NCBI RefSeq assembly: GCF_014673495.1
Contig: NZ_CP051009.1
Span: forward strand, 22,414 to 86,413
DNA from: Streptomyces griseofuscus
GTDB taxonomy: Bacteria > Actinomycetota > Actinomycetes > Streptomycetales > Streptomycetaceae
Length of the DNA stretch: 64,000 nt
Direction of reading: 5' to 3'
Each line of letters opens with the position of its first letter. Within the stretch, counting starts at the first letter, position 1. The position numbers were made by a program, and so were the translations under genes. Positions 16,971 through 25,970 of this stretch are shown in pieces. The notes below the pieces were generated by a model. The model saw only the letters and a list, made by a program, of their open reading frames with translations, did no database searches and had not been told where the DNA came from.

Positions 16971-17093
16971 TCCACCGTCCGGCACACACCAGTGAGGGCC
17001 AGCCCATCGCAACTGGGCTGGCCCTCGCTGCGACTGCCGGAAGCAGTCAACAGCCCCCCGAGTACAGCAGATCCGACCCCCACGGAGGACCCC

Positions 17094-17585
17094 GTGAGCA
17101 CCGAAGACAAGCCCTTCTTCGACGACCCGAACGCGGCGCTGCGCGAGATCGCGCAGAACCCCGCCGCCTACGCGCACTACCTCGCGGACTTCAACCGGGT
17201 CGTGCTGGACATGCAGGCCAAGCTGGAGATCCTCCAGCGTGAGACCCGCGTGCACTGCCGCGGGACCCGTGTGGAAGGCGACAAGATGGGCCAGGCTTTC
17301 CTGCGCTCTTTCCCGGTGGAAAAGTCCCTGAACGACATTCTCAAGAACCTCAAGAGCATTAGTTCGGGACTGGAAAAGAGCGCTCATAAGCGCCACGCCC
17401 ACGACGAAAAGGTGAAGGAGGTCAAGAGGCAGCGAAAGGAAAAGGAGCAGATCAAGGCGCGTAAGGACAACCCGCCGCTTCAGGCCGCCCCGGAAAGTTC
17501 GGGGCAGCAGGGTGTGCAGAGCCCCAATATGGGCTATGGTGGTCCCACGTCGATTTACAACCTGGACCGCAGGGAGTCGGCGTGA
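17094..17585 (+). CDS. Hypothetical protein with low-GC codon use
   Basis: 163 residues from GTG at 17094 after GGAGG. N-terminal region EDKPFFDDPNAALREIAQNP, then helical segments and a Lys-rich stretch (EVKRQRKEKEQIKARKDN). From ~17280 the codons are clearly less GC-rich (AAT, AGT, GAA, AAG) than in neighbours, suggesting separate ancestry. No motif recognised. Overlaps the next gene by 4 bp. Confidence 0.65.
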   Translation: MSTEDKPFFDDPNAALREIAQNPAAYAHYLADFNRVVLDMQAKLEILQRETRVHCRGTRVEGDKMGQAFLRSFPVEKSLNDILKNLKSISSGLEKSAHKRHAHDEKVKEVKRQRKEKEQIKARKDNPPLQAAPESSGQQGVQSPNMGYGGPTSIYNLDRRESA

Positions 17586-17818
17586 GTGCCGGTCGCCCGC
17601 TCACGAAAGCCGAGCGGAAGAAATTCAACCGTGCAGAACATGAGCGGAAAATCAAGCAGGATCTGATCGCTCAGCACGGAAATGACCTCGGCACCTTTTA
17701 CTACTGGCTTCGGATCACGAATATCCGGGGCACGCAGGCTTATCGCGACGGAAACACGGACTTCATCCGCGAGGTCGCGCTCGCCCTGCACAACGTCTAC
17801 AGCCGTCACGGCAGCTAG
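17582..17818 (+). CDS. Small basic hypothetical protein
   Basis: 78 residues, GTG overlapping the previous stop. N terminus is basic (RPLTKAERKKFNRAEHERKI), followed by a hydrophobic/aromatic stretch GTFYYWLRITNIRGTQAYRD. Same unusual codon use as the upstream gene. Followed by a terminator. Function unknown. Confidence 0.6.
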   Translation: MSAGRPLTKAERKKFNRAEHERKIKQDLIAQHGNDLGTFYYWLRITNIRGTQAYRDGNTDFIREVALALHNVYSRHGS

Positions 17819-17835
17819 CTCCCCGCGTCCCGCAC

Positions 17836-17870
17836 GAAGGGCCGCTCCCGATCGCCGGGGGCGGCCCTTC
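17836..17870 (+). terminator. GC hairpin terminator
   Basis: GAAGGGCCGC and complement with a 15-nt loop, 17 bp after the preceding stop. Confidence 0.65.
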
Positions 17871-17878
17871 GGCGATCC

Positions 17879-17930
17879 CAACGCGTGCCGCGCGTGTCGC
17901 GTGCCACGCGTGCCGCGCACGCGCGTACGC
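17879..17930. repeat. Degenerate ACGCGTGCC-type repeats
   Basis: A 52-bp stretch made of repeated CGCGTGCC/CGCGTGTC units and their near complements (CGCACGCGCG). It lies between the terminator and the next ribosome site. Could be a protein-binding cluster or a simple-sequence expansion. Confidence 0.35.
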
Positions 17931-17970
17931 GAGGCCGGTGCCGACTGTCAAGCCCAGGAGGAGGGGTCGC

Positions 17971-20088
17971 GTGTCCGACGACACCGACAGCAACGTGATC
18001 AGCCTCCCCACCCGGGGCAGTGATTCCGGAGGAATGCCGGACGCTCCCGATGGCGGGGATCTCTTTTATTCCGAACCGTCTGACAGCGGCTCGGGCGGCG
18101 TTGTTCCCCCGGAGTCACCGGAGGAGACGACAATGGAACTTCCGCCTATTCGCGGGCCTATTTCTCCGGAAACTGCTTTGCGGGAAACGGGAATGCCTGC
18201 CGCGCCGGATTCCGGCGACGGAGAATATGAGGAAGGTGAATATGTCCAGCCTCGTTCCCTCGCCGATCGGCTCGGTGACTGGCTGGAACTGCGGATCGAG
18301 ATGGCGCGGGAGCGGCACGCCTCCGAAGCGCCGTTCCGCGAGGCGGAAATAGCGCGAAAGGCCGCGCTTCTGGAAGCCCGCACCGCCCAGGAAACCGCGA
18401 TGATGGAGCAGAACGCCAAGCTCCACACCGCGCAGATGAAGGCGAAAACCGACAAGGCGGCGGCGCGCGGCAAGGCCGACGCGGCGCGGTCCTCCAGCTC
18501 CGGCATGGGCGCCGACAAGGGCGGCCGCTCGAAGGCCGGCGGCGGGGGCGGCTCACGCGGAGGCGGCGGCAACTCCGGCGGCTCAGGCCGGGGCGGTACC
18601 GGCGGCGGCCGGGGCTCGGGAACGAACGGGTCCGGCACTGGTCGCGGTTCCGGGAGCGGCAACTCCCCCAAGGGCACCGGGAAGGGCTCTGATCGCTCCG
18701 CTGGCAGCCGTGGGGGCGCCTCGAAGGGCAATGAGCCATCCGGGGGCCCGAAAGGCCGCCAGAACGGCTCTGGAGGCTCCGGGGCGGGCAAGTCCGGCAC
18801 GGGCAAGGGAAGTTCGGGTGGCTCGGGTTCCGGCAAGGGCGGCTCGAAGGGCGACGGCGGCAGGACGCAGAACTCGCCGGCCTCAAGCCCCCGGGCCGAA
18901 CGGGCCCGCGGCCGCCAGGACCGCGCCGCCGCCCGCCAGGCCGCCCGGCAGCAGCGGCGCAGCGCCGACCAAGCCGCCAGCCTCGCCGACCGCAGCAAGG
19001 ACCGCGACCAGGAGCGCGCCGACCGGCAGGCGCAACGGGAGCAGCGCCGCGCGGCGAAAGCCGAGCGAAAGGCCACGAGGAAGGCGAAGCGGGACGCCGC
19101 CAAGGCCGCCGACGACCGCACCACCCTCGGTGAGGCCGTGGCGGAGTCAGCGCAGCGCCGCTGGGACAAGCGCCGCGCAGCCGACAAGGCCGCAAAGGAC
19201 GACAAATCCAAGGACTCCGAGGCCAACACCAAGAAGATGCCCAAGGACGGCCCTGAAACGGCCGCTGACGGCCCGAAGGACGGCTCCGCCACCAAGGAGC
19301 CGGGCGACGACAAGAAGAGCGGCGAGAAGCCGTCTGACGGCTCCGGCGACAAGGAAGCGAAGGACGGCACCGGGACGGACGACGGCCGCAAGGCCGACGA
19401 GGCCACCACCCCGCCCGAACCGGAGGAGCCCGCAACGCTTCGGCCCGAGGACCTTGGCGTCACGGTGGACCGCCCCGACGGGCCGCCCCGGTCCACGACG
19501 ACCGAGGCGGCTGAGGACGACATCCCGGACGCGGTCATCGTCGACGACCCATCCGACCCCTTCGGAGCCACCGTCACCAACACGGCGAGCCTCCCGCGGG
19601 CCCCCGAGCCCCACACCCAGCGCCCCGGCACCACCCGACCCACCGCACAGGAGGACTCCATGGCATCGGAGGTCAGCAGGCCCACGTCGGCCCAGGCCGG
19701 CATGGCGGCCAAGCACCGCACCGACATCACCTTCGGCGAGTACCTGACGGAGATCGTGAACATCGCGATCGACGCCGCACTCGACAAGGAGCGCGCTCAG
19801 GAGATGGCCGTCGCGCTCGGCAAGGTCTCGGACTCCTTGAGGGACATGGCTGCCGACCTGACCAGTGACCACAACATCGCCACCGCGGTCGTCGACCAGA
19901 TCACGGACCTCGCCGACGCTGCGTACCGCATGCGGCAGTTCGCCGAACGGTGCGCCACCGAGTGCGAGGTCGCCTCCGAGGCCGCCCGACTCGCCGCCAT
20001 GGCGGTCGGCCGGACATACGGCGAGGACATCCAGGCCATGGACGACGCGGGCCTGGCCCAGGCCTCGGCCGCTGCTCACCACAACTAG
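17971..20088 (+). CDS. Large low-complexity protein with conserved-looking C terminus
   Basis: 705 residues from GTG at 17971 after GGAGGAGGGG. The first ~85 residues are acidic, then a helical segment (LADRLGDWLELRIEMARERH..ETAMMEQNAKLHTAQMKAK). A long Gly/Ser-rich and then Lys/Arg/Ala-rich disordered stretch follows. The last ~140 residues (RTDITFGEYLTEIVNIAIDA.. ADLTSDHNIATAVVDQITDL) are ordered and helical. Codons before ~18370 are less GC-rich. Probably a scaffold or DNA-associated protein of the transfer block; role unknown. Confidence 0.7.
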   Translation: MSDDTDSNVISLPTRGSDSGGMPDAPDGGDLFYSEPSDSGSGGVVPPESPEETTMELPPIRGPISPETALRETGMPAAPDSGDGEYEEGEYVQPRSLADRLGDWLELRIEMARERHASEAPFREAEIARKAALLEARTAQETAMMEQNAKLHTAQMKAKTDKAAARGKADAARSSSSGMGADKGGRSKAGGGGGSRGGGGNSGGSGRGGTGGGRGSGTNGSGTGRGSGSGNSPKGTGKGSDRSAGSRGGASKGNEPSGGPKGRQNGSGGSGAGKSGTGKGSSGGSGSGKGGSKGDGGRTQNSPASSPRAERARGRQDRAAARQAARQQRRSADQAASLADRSKDRDQERADRQAQREQRRAAKAERKATRKAKRDAAKAADDRTTLGEAVAESAQRRWDKRRAADKAAKDDKSKDSEANTKKMPKDGPETAADGPKDGSATKEPGDDKKSGEKPSDGSGDKEAKDGTGTDDGRKADEATTPPEPEEPATLRPEDLGVTVDRPDGPPRSTTTEAAEDDIPDAVIVDDPSDPFGATVTNTASLPRAPEPHTQRPGTTRPTAQEDSMASEVSRPTSAQAGMAAKHRTDITFGEYLTEIVNIAIDAALDKERAQEMAVALGKVSDSLRDMAADLTSDHNIATAVVDQITDLADAAYRMRQFAERCATECEVASEAARLAAMAVGRTYGEDIQAMDDAGLAQASAAAHHN

Positions 20089-20105
20089 GAACTGGAGGTT
20101 CGCTG

Positions 20106-20519
20106 ATGAGCGACCTTACGCCCCGAACCGGCTTCATCGTCGCCCCGACGGACGGCGACGGCCGCTACAAGGCCGTCCAGCTCAAGCTGAAGTCGCTGGG
20201 CACCGCCATGGAGGCCGCCGGCCAGGAGCTGGAAATGCTGCTGCGCAGGATGCGCGTGAATGCCCAGCGCACCGAGGGCCTGGCGGTGGACATCGCCAAC
20301 GCCGAACTGGACCGCAAGTTCATCGAGATGACGAACCAGGTGGCCGTGGCCCTCGGCGGCGCCGCCGTGGAGGTCCAGAAGCTGCACGCGACGGCTCAGG
20401 AGGTGTCCGGCCTGGCCACAGCCGCGCGGCGTACGCACGCGCGGCTGTACGCGGGCCTGGACACCATCCGCTCCGGCCGCAGCGAGCGCACCCCCAAGCC
20501 GGGCTTCTTCGACCACTGA
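20106..20519 (+). CDS. Helical hypothetical protein upstream of TraB-like gene
   Basis: 137 residues, ATG after GGAGG. Predominantly helical (AVQLKLKSLGTAMEAAGQEL, AVEVQKLHATAQEVSGLATA), with a basic tail. No membrane segment. Its position between the scaffold-like protein and the translocase suggests a transfer accessory. Followed by a strong hairpin. Confidence 0.65.
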   Translation: MSDLTPRTGFIVAPTDGDGRYKAVQLKLKSLGTAMEAAGQELEMLLRRMRVNAQRTEGLAVDIANAELDRKFIEMTNQVAVALGGAAVEVQKLHATAQEVSGLATAARRTHARLYAGLDTIRSGRSERTPKPGFFDH

Positions 20520-20542
20520 CCCCCAACCCCGCCGAAACCCCT

Positions 20543-20578
20543 GATGGGCGGCCCGCCACCGACGGCGGGCCGCCCATC
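20543..20578 (+). terminator. GC hairpin before translocase gene
   Basis: Perfect 15-bp arms (GATGGGCGGCCCGCC / complement), 6-nt loop, 23 bp after the preceding stop. Attenuator or terminator. Confidence 0.65.
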
Positions 20579-20602
20579 GCCATCTCCCGAAGGGAACACC
20601 CC

Positions 20603-22717
20603 GTGTCCGTGCCGCGCAGCGTCACCCTGGAGCGCACCCTGTACACCCTGGCCGCCCCGGTCCTCGCCGCGGCCCCGAACATCGCCCCCGACAGCCCCGT
20701 GAACACGGTCGTGCAGCTGGCGGGCGCCGCCGGCGTCGGCGGCTGGTTCCTCGCCTACAAGAGCGACGAGCCCGGTACGGGACGCAAGATCCTGCGCTGG
20801 TCGCCCCTCGTGCTCGCGGCCGCCGTCGACGTCGCCGCGAAGAACACCATCGGCTGGGGCCCGTGGTGCCTGGACGCCCTGCTCGCCGCCGGGTGGGCGG
20901 CGGTCGGCCTGCTCGTGATGCCGTTCTCCCGGCACACCCGCCGCCGTCACCGGCCCGCGCTCGCCGCCCCGGCCCCCGCCCCGCAGCTCCAGCCCGCCGC
21001 GCCCGAGCCGTCCCCGGCGCAGCCGAACGACGGCGTCGACTCCTTCACCCGGCAGGTCCGCTGGCTGTGGGAGAACCGCGGCATGCCCGGCCGCACCATC
21101 GTGGTCAAGGCGACCCCGCACGACGGCATGCCCAACGACCTGTCGCTGCTGCTGCGCGCCTCCGAGGCAGGCCGGGCCATCTCCGGCCTCAAGGAGGACG
21201 ACATCGCCGCGGCGTTCGGCGTGGACGTCACCGACGTGACCATCAGGGAGATCGTCCGGCAGGCCGGGCGCGAGGGCGGCCCTGCCTGGCGGGAAGTCCA
21301 TGTCACCCCCGACGCGAACGACCGGCGCCGCAAGACCCCCACCGCCCGGGAGTGGTGGGCCGACCGGATCGGTGCCGCCGGTGGGGCCGTGCCCGGCTCA
21401 GAATTCGTCAAGGAGGTCCGCGACAACGAGCGCAAGGTCACCCACTACATCGCCCAGGTCCCCGACGAGGCGGGCGAGCCGCGCGTCAACCAGCACGCCC
21501 TGGCGGCCGCGCTGAAGACCAAGTACGACGAAGGCCGGCTGTTCGTCACCGTCGACGGCAGCCAGGTCCTGGTCTCGCTGTGGGACAGCTCGCCGCTCGC
21601 GCGGGTCTTCCCCGCCACGAGGGAGCTGCTCACTCCGGATAAGGACGGCCGGTGGGTGACCGGCTTCCTCGGCAACGGCCAGCCCGCCCGCAACCGCGTC
21701 TACACCGACCGGGGCGCGGCCCACGGCCTGTTCGTCGCCCCCTCCGGCGGCGGCAAGACCCAGCTGATGGGCCTGCACGTCGCCGCCGACGCCCTGTTCG
21801 GCGCGGTGGTGTGGCTGGCGGCGGAAGCGCCGGATGAGAAGGCCGCCAAGCTCGGCGAGTACACCGCCCGCTACGGCATCGGCGCGCTCTACATGATCCG
21901 GCTCCTGCGGGCGCTGGACACGCTGATGGAGATCCGCGGCGAGATGGTGTGGGAGGACGGCAGGGTCTACGACTGGGACCCGAACCTGCCGGGCTGCCCC
22001 TACCGGATGCTGTCCGCCTACCTCGATGAGTTCCTCTCCGCCGCCCGCCACGGCGACTATGGCGCGGAGATCATGGACCTTGCCGAGAAGGTGTCGGTCA
22101 AGGGCCGCAAGTACGGCATCGGCATCAAGGTGGCCGGCCAGTCCATCTACGTGCAGGACGGGTTCACGCAGTTGCTGTGCGAGAACCTGCGCGAGAACTG
22201 CATCCCGGTCGTGCTGAAGGTCGCTCCCGGCAAGGTCGGCGCGATGTTCAAGGCGCTGGGTATCCCGTCCGAGAACACCCCCGATCCCCTCCCCCGCTCC
22301 TTCTCCCCAGAAGAGGCGGGCCGGATCGAGCGGGTGATGCGCGGCGAGCCCGAGCCGCCCGCCAACTCCAACACCGGCGGCGCCGGCTGGATCGTCGAAG
22401 CCAAGCAGCCCGAGGTCCTGCGCACGCTGTTCATGGACTTCAAAAACGGCCTCGACGACTACTTCCCCGACGTCATTGCCACCCTGACCGACTACGAGAT
22501 CCGCGAGCTCGAGGCGCGGGACCTGTGGTTCGACTGGACCGAGCCGCCCCGGCCCGGCGAGTTCGGCCCCGAGCCGGACGACGAGGACGGCGACGACGGT
22601 GCGCCCAAGAAGGGCGGCGGCCAGCGCCGTGGCGGCGAGAAGTCCGCCGCGCGCCGCGACGCCGTCACCTCGCCCCGCCAGGCGCTGGAAGCCATCAAGA
22701 ACCTCTCCCGCGCCTGA
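20603..22717 (+). CDS. FtsK/SpoIIIE-type DNA translocase (TraB-like transfer protein)
   Basis: 704 residues from GTG at 20603 after AGGGA. Hydrophobic segments within the first ~110 residues should anchor it in the membrane. Residues ~145-310 are a conserved-looking linker. The motor domain has Walker A APSGGGKTQ (Lys385) and Walker B YLDEF (Asp475-Glu476), then VAGQSIYVQDGF. The C terminus is acidic and then basic. Streptomyces TraB proteins form a hexameric pore that moves double-stranded plasmid DNA between hyphae; length and layout fit. This is the central conjugation gene of the block. Confidence 0.88.
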   Translation: MSVPRSVTLERTLYTLAAPVLAAAPNIAPDSPVNTVVQLAGAAGVGGWFLAYKSDEPGTGRKILRWSPLVLAAAVDVAAKNTIGWGPWCLDALLAAGWAAVGLLVMPFSRHTRRRHRPALAAPAPAPQLQPAAPEPSPAQPNDGVDSFTRQVRWLWENRGMPGRTIVVKATPHDGMPNDLSLLLRASEAGRAISGLKEDDIAAAFGVDVTDVTIREIVRQAGREGGPAWREVHVTPDANDRRRKTPTAREWWADRIGAAGGAVPGSEFVKEVRDNERKVTHYIAQVPDEAGEPRVNQHALAAALKTKYDEGRLFVTVDGSQVLVSLWDSSPLARVFPATRELLTPDKDGRWVTGFLGNGQPARNRVYTDRGAAHGLFVAPSGGGKTQLMGLHVAADALFGAVVWLAAEAPDEKAAKLGEYTARYGIGALYMIRLLRALDTLMEIRGEMVWEDGRVYDWDPNLPGCPYRMLSAYLDEFLSAARHGDYGAEIMDLAEKVSVKGRKYGIGIKVAGQSIYVQDGFTQLLCENLRENCIPVVLKVAPGKVGAMFKALGIPSENTPDPLPRSFSPEEAGRIERVMRGEPEPPANSNTGGAGWIVEAKQPEVLRTLFMDFKNGLDDYFPDVIATLTDYEIRELEARDLWFDWTEPPRPGEFGPEPDDEDGDDGAPKKGGGQRRGGEKSAARRDAVTSPRQALEAIKNLSRA

Positions 22718-22799
22718 CTCACACACCGCACTCCGCCCCCCCGCAGGGCCCGGCCACACCGGCCGGGTTCTGCTCACACCTGAAAGGGACACACCGCCC

Positions 22800-22988
22800 G
22801 TGGCCGTATCGATCTCCGCCGTCGTCCTGCTCGGCATCGTCGTCTTCGTCCTCATCCGGAGCGGCTACGTACGCCTCGGACCGGCCCTGGCCTGCGGCCT
22901 GTTCGGCTTCTTCCTCGCCTCGACCGGCGCCGCACCCGCCATCACCAGCGCGGCCAGCACCGTCACCGGCTGGCTCTCCAGCATCTGA
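22800..22988 (+). CDS. Small two-helix membrane protein
   Basis: 62 residues from GTG at 22800, with GAAAGGGA upstream. Two hydrophobic helices (SISAVVLLGIVVFVLI and LGPALACGLFGFFLASTG) separated by a short basic turn. Such small membrane proteins accompany TraB genes in Streptomyces plasmids, often as spread (Spd) factors; assignment here is by position. Confidence 0.65.
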   Translation: MAVSISAVVLLGIVVFVLIRSGYVRLGPALACGLFGFFLASTGAAPAITSAASTVTGWLSSI

Positions 22989-23064
22989 CACCGCCCCGGC
23001 CGCCGGCGTCGAAGGCGCCACCCCCACCCCCACCCCCGCGCCTTCGACGCCGCCAGGAACCCCG

Positions 23065-23625
23065 ATGCCTCAGACAAGCTCCGCCACAGACCAGACCGCC
23101 CCGACCCCCGCAGCGCCCGCCCCACCCACGGCGTTGTCCCTTGAGGAACGCCTGACGCTCATCACCACGGCGATGGCCGCGCGCCTGGACGAAGCGGCCG
23201 TCGCCTACGAGGTCAACACCGCGCACATCCTGATCGAGCCGGTGGACCTGGCCGACGTCGTCACTGGCCTCCTCGACACCGTGCCAGTCGTCATCGGAAC
23301 CGACCCGCTGCCCGACCTGTACCCGACACCGGTCGCGGCCCTTCTGCAGCGCGCCCACCACCAGCTGCTCACCGGCGGCTGGTGCAAGGACGCCCTGGTC
23401 GACGAAGACGGTGCCCGCTGCATGCTCGGAGCCATCCGGATCCAGGCCCGCGGCGACAGCGGCCTGGAAGCCGACGCGGCCGCCGTGCTCCTGGACGCGA
23501 TCCGCCGCGAGTTCGGCGAGCACGTCGACTCCGTGCCGTCCTTCAACGACGCACACGGCTCGGCCCGCACCCCGATCCGCATGGTCGACCAGGCCGCCCA
23601 CCTCGCCCACGCCCGCGGCCTCTGA
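23065..23625 (+). CDS. DUF6197-like protein
   Basis: 186 residues, ATG 7 nt after AGGAAC. After a Pro/Thr-rich N terminus come helical segments and the signature TGGWCKDALVDEDGARCMLG, typical of DUF6197 proteins common in Streptomyces plasmids and phages, then FNDAHGSARTPIRMVDQAA. The WCKD and ARCMLGAI pattern may bind a metal or nucleotide. Function unknown. Confidence 0.65.
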   Translation: MPQTSSATDQTAPTPAAPAPPTALSLEERLTLITTAMAARLDEAAVAYEVNTAHILIEPVDLADVVTGLLDTVPVVIGTDPLPDLYPTPVAALLQRAHHQLLTGGWCKDALVDEDGARCMLGAIRIQARGDSGLEADAAAVLLDAIRREFGEHVDSVPSFNDAHGSARTPIRMVDQAAHLAHARGL

Positions 23626-23745
23626 ACTCCTGCTCCGGACCACCTGCCTCGCACCCGAACCCACGCCGGTCGGGTGCGGGCCAGGCCGTCCGGCCTGCCC
23701 ACCACGGCCCATCACACCCAACCCGAGCGAGGGAGTCGCCCCGCC

Positions 23746-24552
23746 ATGCAGTCCGACGACAAGCCCATTAACGGCCAGGAAAACCCGTCCTTCCTCGACC
23801 TGCTCAACCAGTTGCCGCCCGTCTCCCCGGCCCCTGAACTGAACAGCAAGCCCGGCACCCAGCAGCTCGCGCGGCTACGCGCCGCGTGGCGCAAGACCTG
23901 GGAGGAGAGCGGCTTCCTGTACCAGCGGTGGGAGGACCTGTTCCAGGCCCGGCGCCTGGGCTGGCACGAGATGGCCAACTGGATCAAGGCCCTGCTCGGC
24001 CTCGCCGGGGTCTGCACGGTCATCGTTCTGCTGGACGCCGCCGGCGACATCGTCAGCGCCCTGCTGCACCGCCTGCTTGCCACCCGCACCGTGATCGAGC
24101 CGTCCGGCATCGACGCCACCAGCGACCTGTGGGGCGTGATCGAGGGCCCGATCCGCTCCTACATCGGGCAGCACAGCGTCGGCCTCCCCGTCCCCGGCTC
24201 TGCCGTCTACGCCTTCTGGCAGCTCACCGGGCTGATCGGTTTCATCGGCGGATTCGCCGGCAGCACCGGCGCACGGACCCTCTGGGCCGGGTGGGGTCTG
24301 TCCGGTGTCGCAATGGTGTGGTCCACCACGCCCGACGGCAGCCGCACCATCGCCGCCGGCATCGCCGCCCTCATGTGGGCGCTGGCCAGCATCGTCGCCC
24401 TGCGCGGCCTGAACCCGAGCCCGGTCACCCACACGGTCATCCAGCCCCACATCCACATCCCGCCGCAGCCCAGCCCCGTCCACGACGACCTGGACGACGA
24501 ACCGACCGCATCCGCCCGCACCTACAACGCACAACACCTCCCGGAGAACTGA
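23746..24552 (+). CDS. Multi-pass membrane protein (transfer region)
   Basis: 268 residues, ATG at 23746. A soluble N terminus (~75 residues) is followed by several hydrophobic segments (IKALLGLAGVCTVIVLLDAA; YAFWQLTGLIGFIGGFAG; AGIAALMWALASIVALRG) and a His/Pro-rich acidic tail. No enzymatic motif. Likely part of the membrane machinery for plasmid spread; inference from context. Confidence 0.7.
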   Translation: MQSDDKPINGQENPSFLDLLNQLPPVSPAPELNSKPGTQQLARLRAAWRKTWEESGFLYQRWEDLFQARRLGWHEMANWIKALLGLAGVCTVIVLLDAAGDIVSALLHRLLATRTVIEPSGIDATSDLWGVIEGPIRSYIGQHSVGLPVPGSAVYAFWQLTGLIGFIGGFAGSTGARTLWAGWGLSGVAMVWSTTPDGSRTIAAGIAALMWALASIVALRGLNPSPVTHTVIQPHIHIPPQPSPVHDDLDDEPTASARTYNAQHLPEN

Positions 24553-24570
24553 CCGGCGCTCTCTGTGCGC

Positions 24571-24601
24571 CCCCGGCTGCCGGCCTCACCGGCGGCCGGG
24601 G
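24571..24601 (+). terminator. GC hairpin
   Basis: 13-nt arms with one mismatch (CCCCGGCtGCCGG / CCGGCgGCCGGGG), 5-nt loop, 18 bp after the membrane-protein stop. Confidence 0.55.
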
Positions 24602-24661
24602 CCGTGCGGTGTCCGCCCGGTCACCCGGACCAGGCGACTGATCCTCCCGCTGGAGGTCACC

Positions 24662-25042
24662 GTGCCCTTCACCTGCCGCTCTCTGATGGACGCCGCCGCC
24701 GCGTGCTTCGGCTGGCGCCGCGCCTACGGCAACACCGAGGTGGACCAGCTGCTCACCGAGCAGTCTGAGACCGCGTACACCGCCGCCGCCGACCACGCCG
24801 CGCTCGCCACCGCGAAGAACACGGACGCGCTGGCCGTGCAGCCCGGCGTCCTGGACGCCCGCGGCCGGATCCTCGCCGACGTCCTCTACCTCGAGGGCGT
24901 CCTGGCCGGGGCCCGCAACCGCGGCCTGCCCAGCGAGGTCGTCGAGCGCCTGGAGGACGTCGTCGTCCACGGCCACGAGCTGACCGTGCTGCTCGCCGAA
25001 ACTGTCCGCTCCACCGCCGCCCACGTGAGCAGCGGCCACTGA
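24662..25042 (+). CDS. Helical hypothetical protein
   Basis: 126 residues from GTG at 24662 after GGAGG. Mostly helical (AAADHAALATAKNTDALAVQ; ILADVLYLEGVLAGARNRGL), no membrane segment or cysteine cluster. Function unknown. Confidence 0.65.
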   Translation: MPFTCRSLMDAAAACFGWRRAYGNTEVDQLLTEQSETAYTAAADHAALATAKNTDALAVQPGVLDARGRILADVLYLEGVLAGARNRGLPSEVVERLEDVVVHGHELTVLLAETVRSTAAHVSSGH

Positions 25043-25169
25043 GACATCCGGCACGGCCGCAGCCAAGGCGCGTGGCCCGGCCGTCCCGGCGCCCCAACCC
25101 CTCCCCGCCGACACCAGCACGACGTCGGCGGGGCGCAGCGCTGTCCACCGACACCAGGAGGAACCGCTC

Positions 25170-25277
25170 GTGCTCATTCCCCGCCCGCGCCGCCGGATCG
25201 GCCGGCCCCGCCCGCAGCGTCCCGGCCCCCGCTACCCGCAGCCTCCCGCCCGGCTCCCCGGCGCCTGGAGCAAGTGA
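25170..25277 (+). CDS. Small Arg/Pro-rich peptide
   Basis: 35 residues from GTG at 25170 after AGGAGG, ending on TGA that overlaps the next ATG (TGATG). Almost entirely Arg, Pro and Gly (RPRRRIGRPRPQRPGPRYPQ). The good ribosome site and coupling support expression; it may serve mainly to couple translation. Confidence 0.5.
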   Translation: MLIPRPRRRIGRPRPQRPGPRYPQPPARLPGAWSK

Positions 25278-25705
25278 TGGCCGACCAGGACCAGGACCTG
25301 GTCGACGTCGACCCGTACGACCCCGGCGACGGCTCCTTACCGGTCTTCCGGTGGAAGCAGGCCGGGCGCGCCAACCTCGCCACCCGCCGCCAGCTGCGGG
25401 AGATGGGACTGCGCCCCGGCGGCCAAGAGCCCGTCGCTCGGATCGAATGCCGCGGCGGGAAGCGGTGGGCGTGGCTGTACCGGATCGACCTGGCGAAGCC
25501 GAAACTCCCGATGACCCTCGCGAAGGAAGCCGCGCTCGACAAGGCCATGGCGGCTCGCCAGACATGCCCCGGCCTCTGCGGCCGGCGCTATTTCCACTGC
25601 CTCCCGCTCAAGACCTTGGGGTCCTGCCTGGAGTGCTTCGACGGCACGCCCGCCGACCCCGCCTCCTACATCGCTCCCCCGGCCAAGCACCTGCTGGCCG
25701 CATGA
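25277..25705 (+). CDS. RRQRL-motif-type zinc-binding protein
   Basis: 142 residues. The segment NLATRRQLREMGLRPGGQEP followed by four to five cysteines (CPGLCGRRYFHC.. CLECF) matches small actinobacterial proteins known for an RRQRL motif and a putative zinc site; here the motif reads RRQLRE. One leucine near residue 23 is encoded by TTA (SLPV), so translation may need the bldA tRNA. Role unknown. Confidence 0.6.
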   Translation: MADQDQDLVDVDPYDPGDGSLPVFRWKQAGRANLATRRQLREMGLRPGGQEPVARIECRGGKRWAWLYRIDLAKPKLPMTLAKEAALDKAMAARQTCPGLCGRRYFHCLPLKTLGSCLECFDGTPADPASYIAPPAKHLLAA

Positions 25706-25724
25706 TCCGAGAGGACACCAGCCC

Positions 25725-25970
25725 ATGAGCACCGCCACCCTCGCCGCCTTCACCGAGCCCGACCGCCCCAAGAATCTGCTGATCCGGTTCATCACGGTCG
25801 GCGGCAGCTACGTGGACGTCACCGGCCCCGGCGAGCACTCGGACAAGAACCGCTGGAACTGCCACGGCTGCGGAGACTCCTCCGAACGGCCCGAGGAAGA
25901 CTTCCTGTTCTGCATCCGGCCGGACGCCAACACCCACGCTGCCAACTGCCGCGCCATCCCGCTGCGGTGA
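25725..25970 (+). CDS. Small cysteine-containing protein
   Basis: 81 residues. A CHGCG motif (~47-51) plus later Cys63 and Cys75 with a nearby His suggests a small zinc fold. It overlaps the following GTG by 4 bp. Unknown function. Confidence 0.6.
   Translation: MSTATLAAFTEPDRPKNLLIRFITVGGSYVDVTGPGEHSDKNRWNCHGCGDSSERPEEDFLFCIRPDANTHAANCRAIPLR

Noticed and set aside
14754..17402. Very long open frame antisense to the SpdB-like gene (882 codons)
   Set aside because: It mirrors the GC-biased codons of the sense coiled-coil gene, has repetitive Leu/Gly/Phe-Gly content and no start signal; a shadow frame.
18066..19787. Long antisense frame opposite the low-complexity protein
   Set aside because: Pro/Glu/Ser-rich shadow of a Gly/Ser/Lys-rich gene with a strong ribosome site on the other strand.
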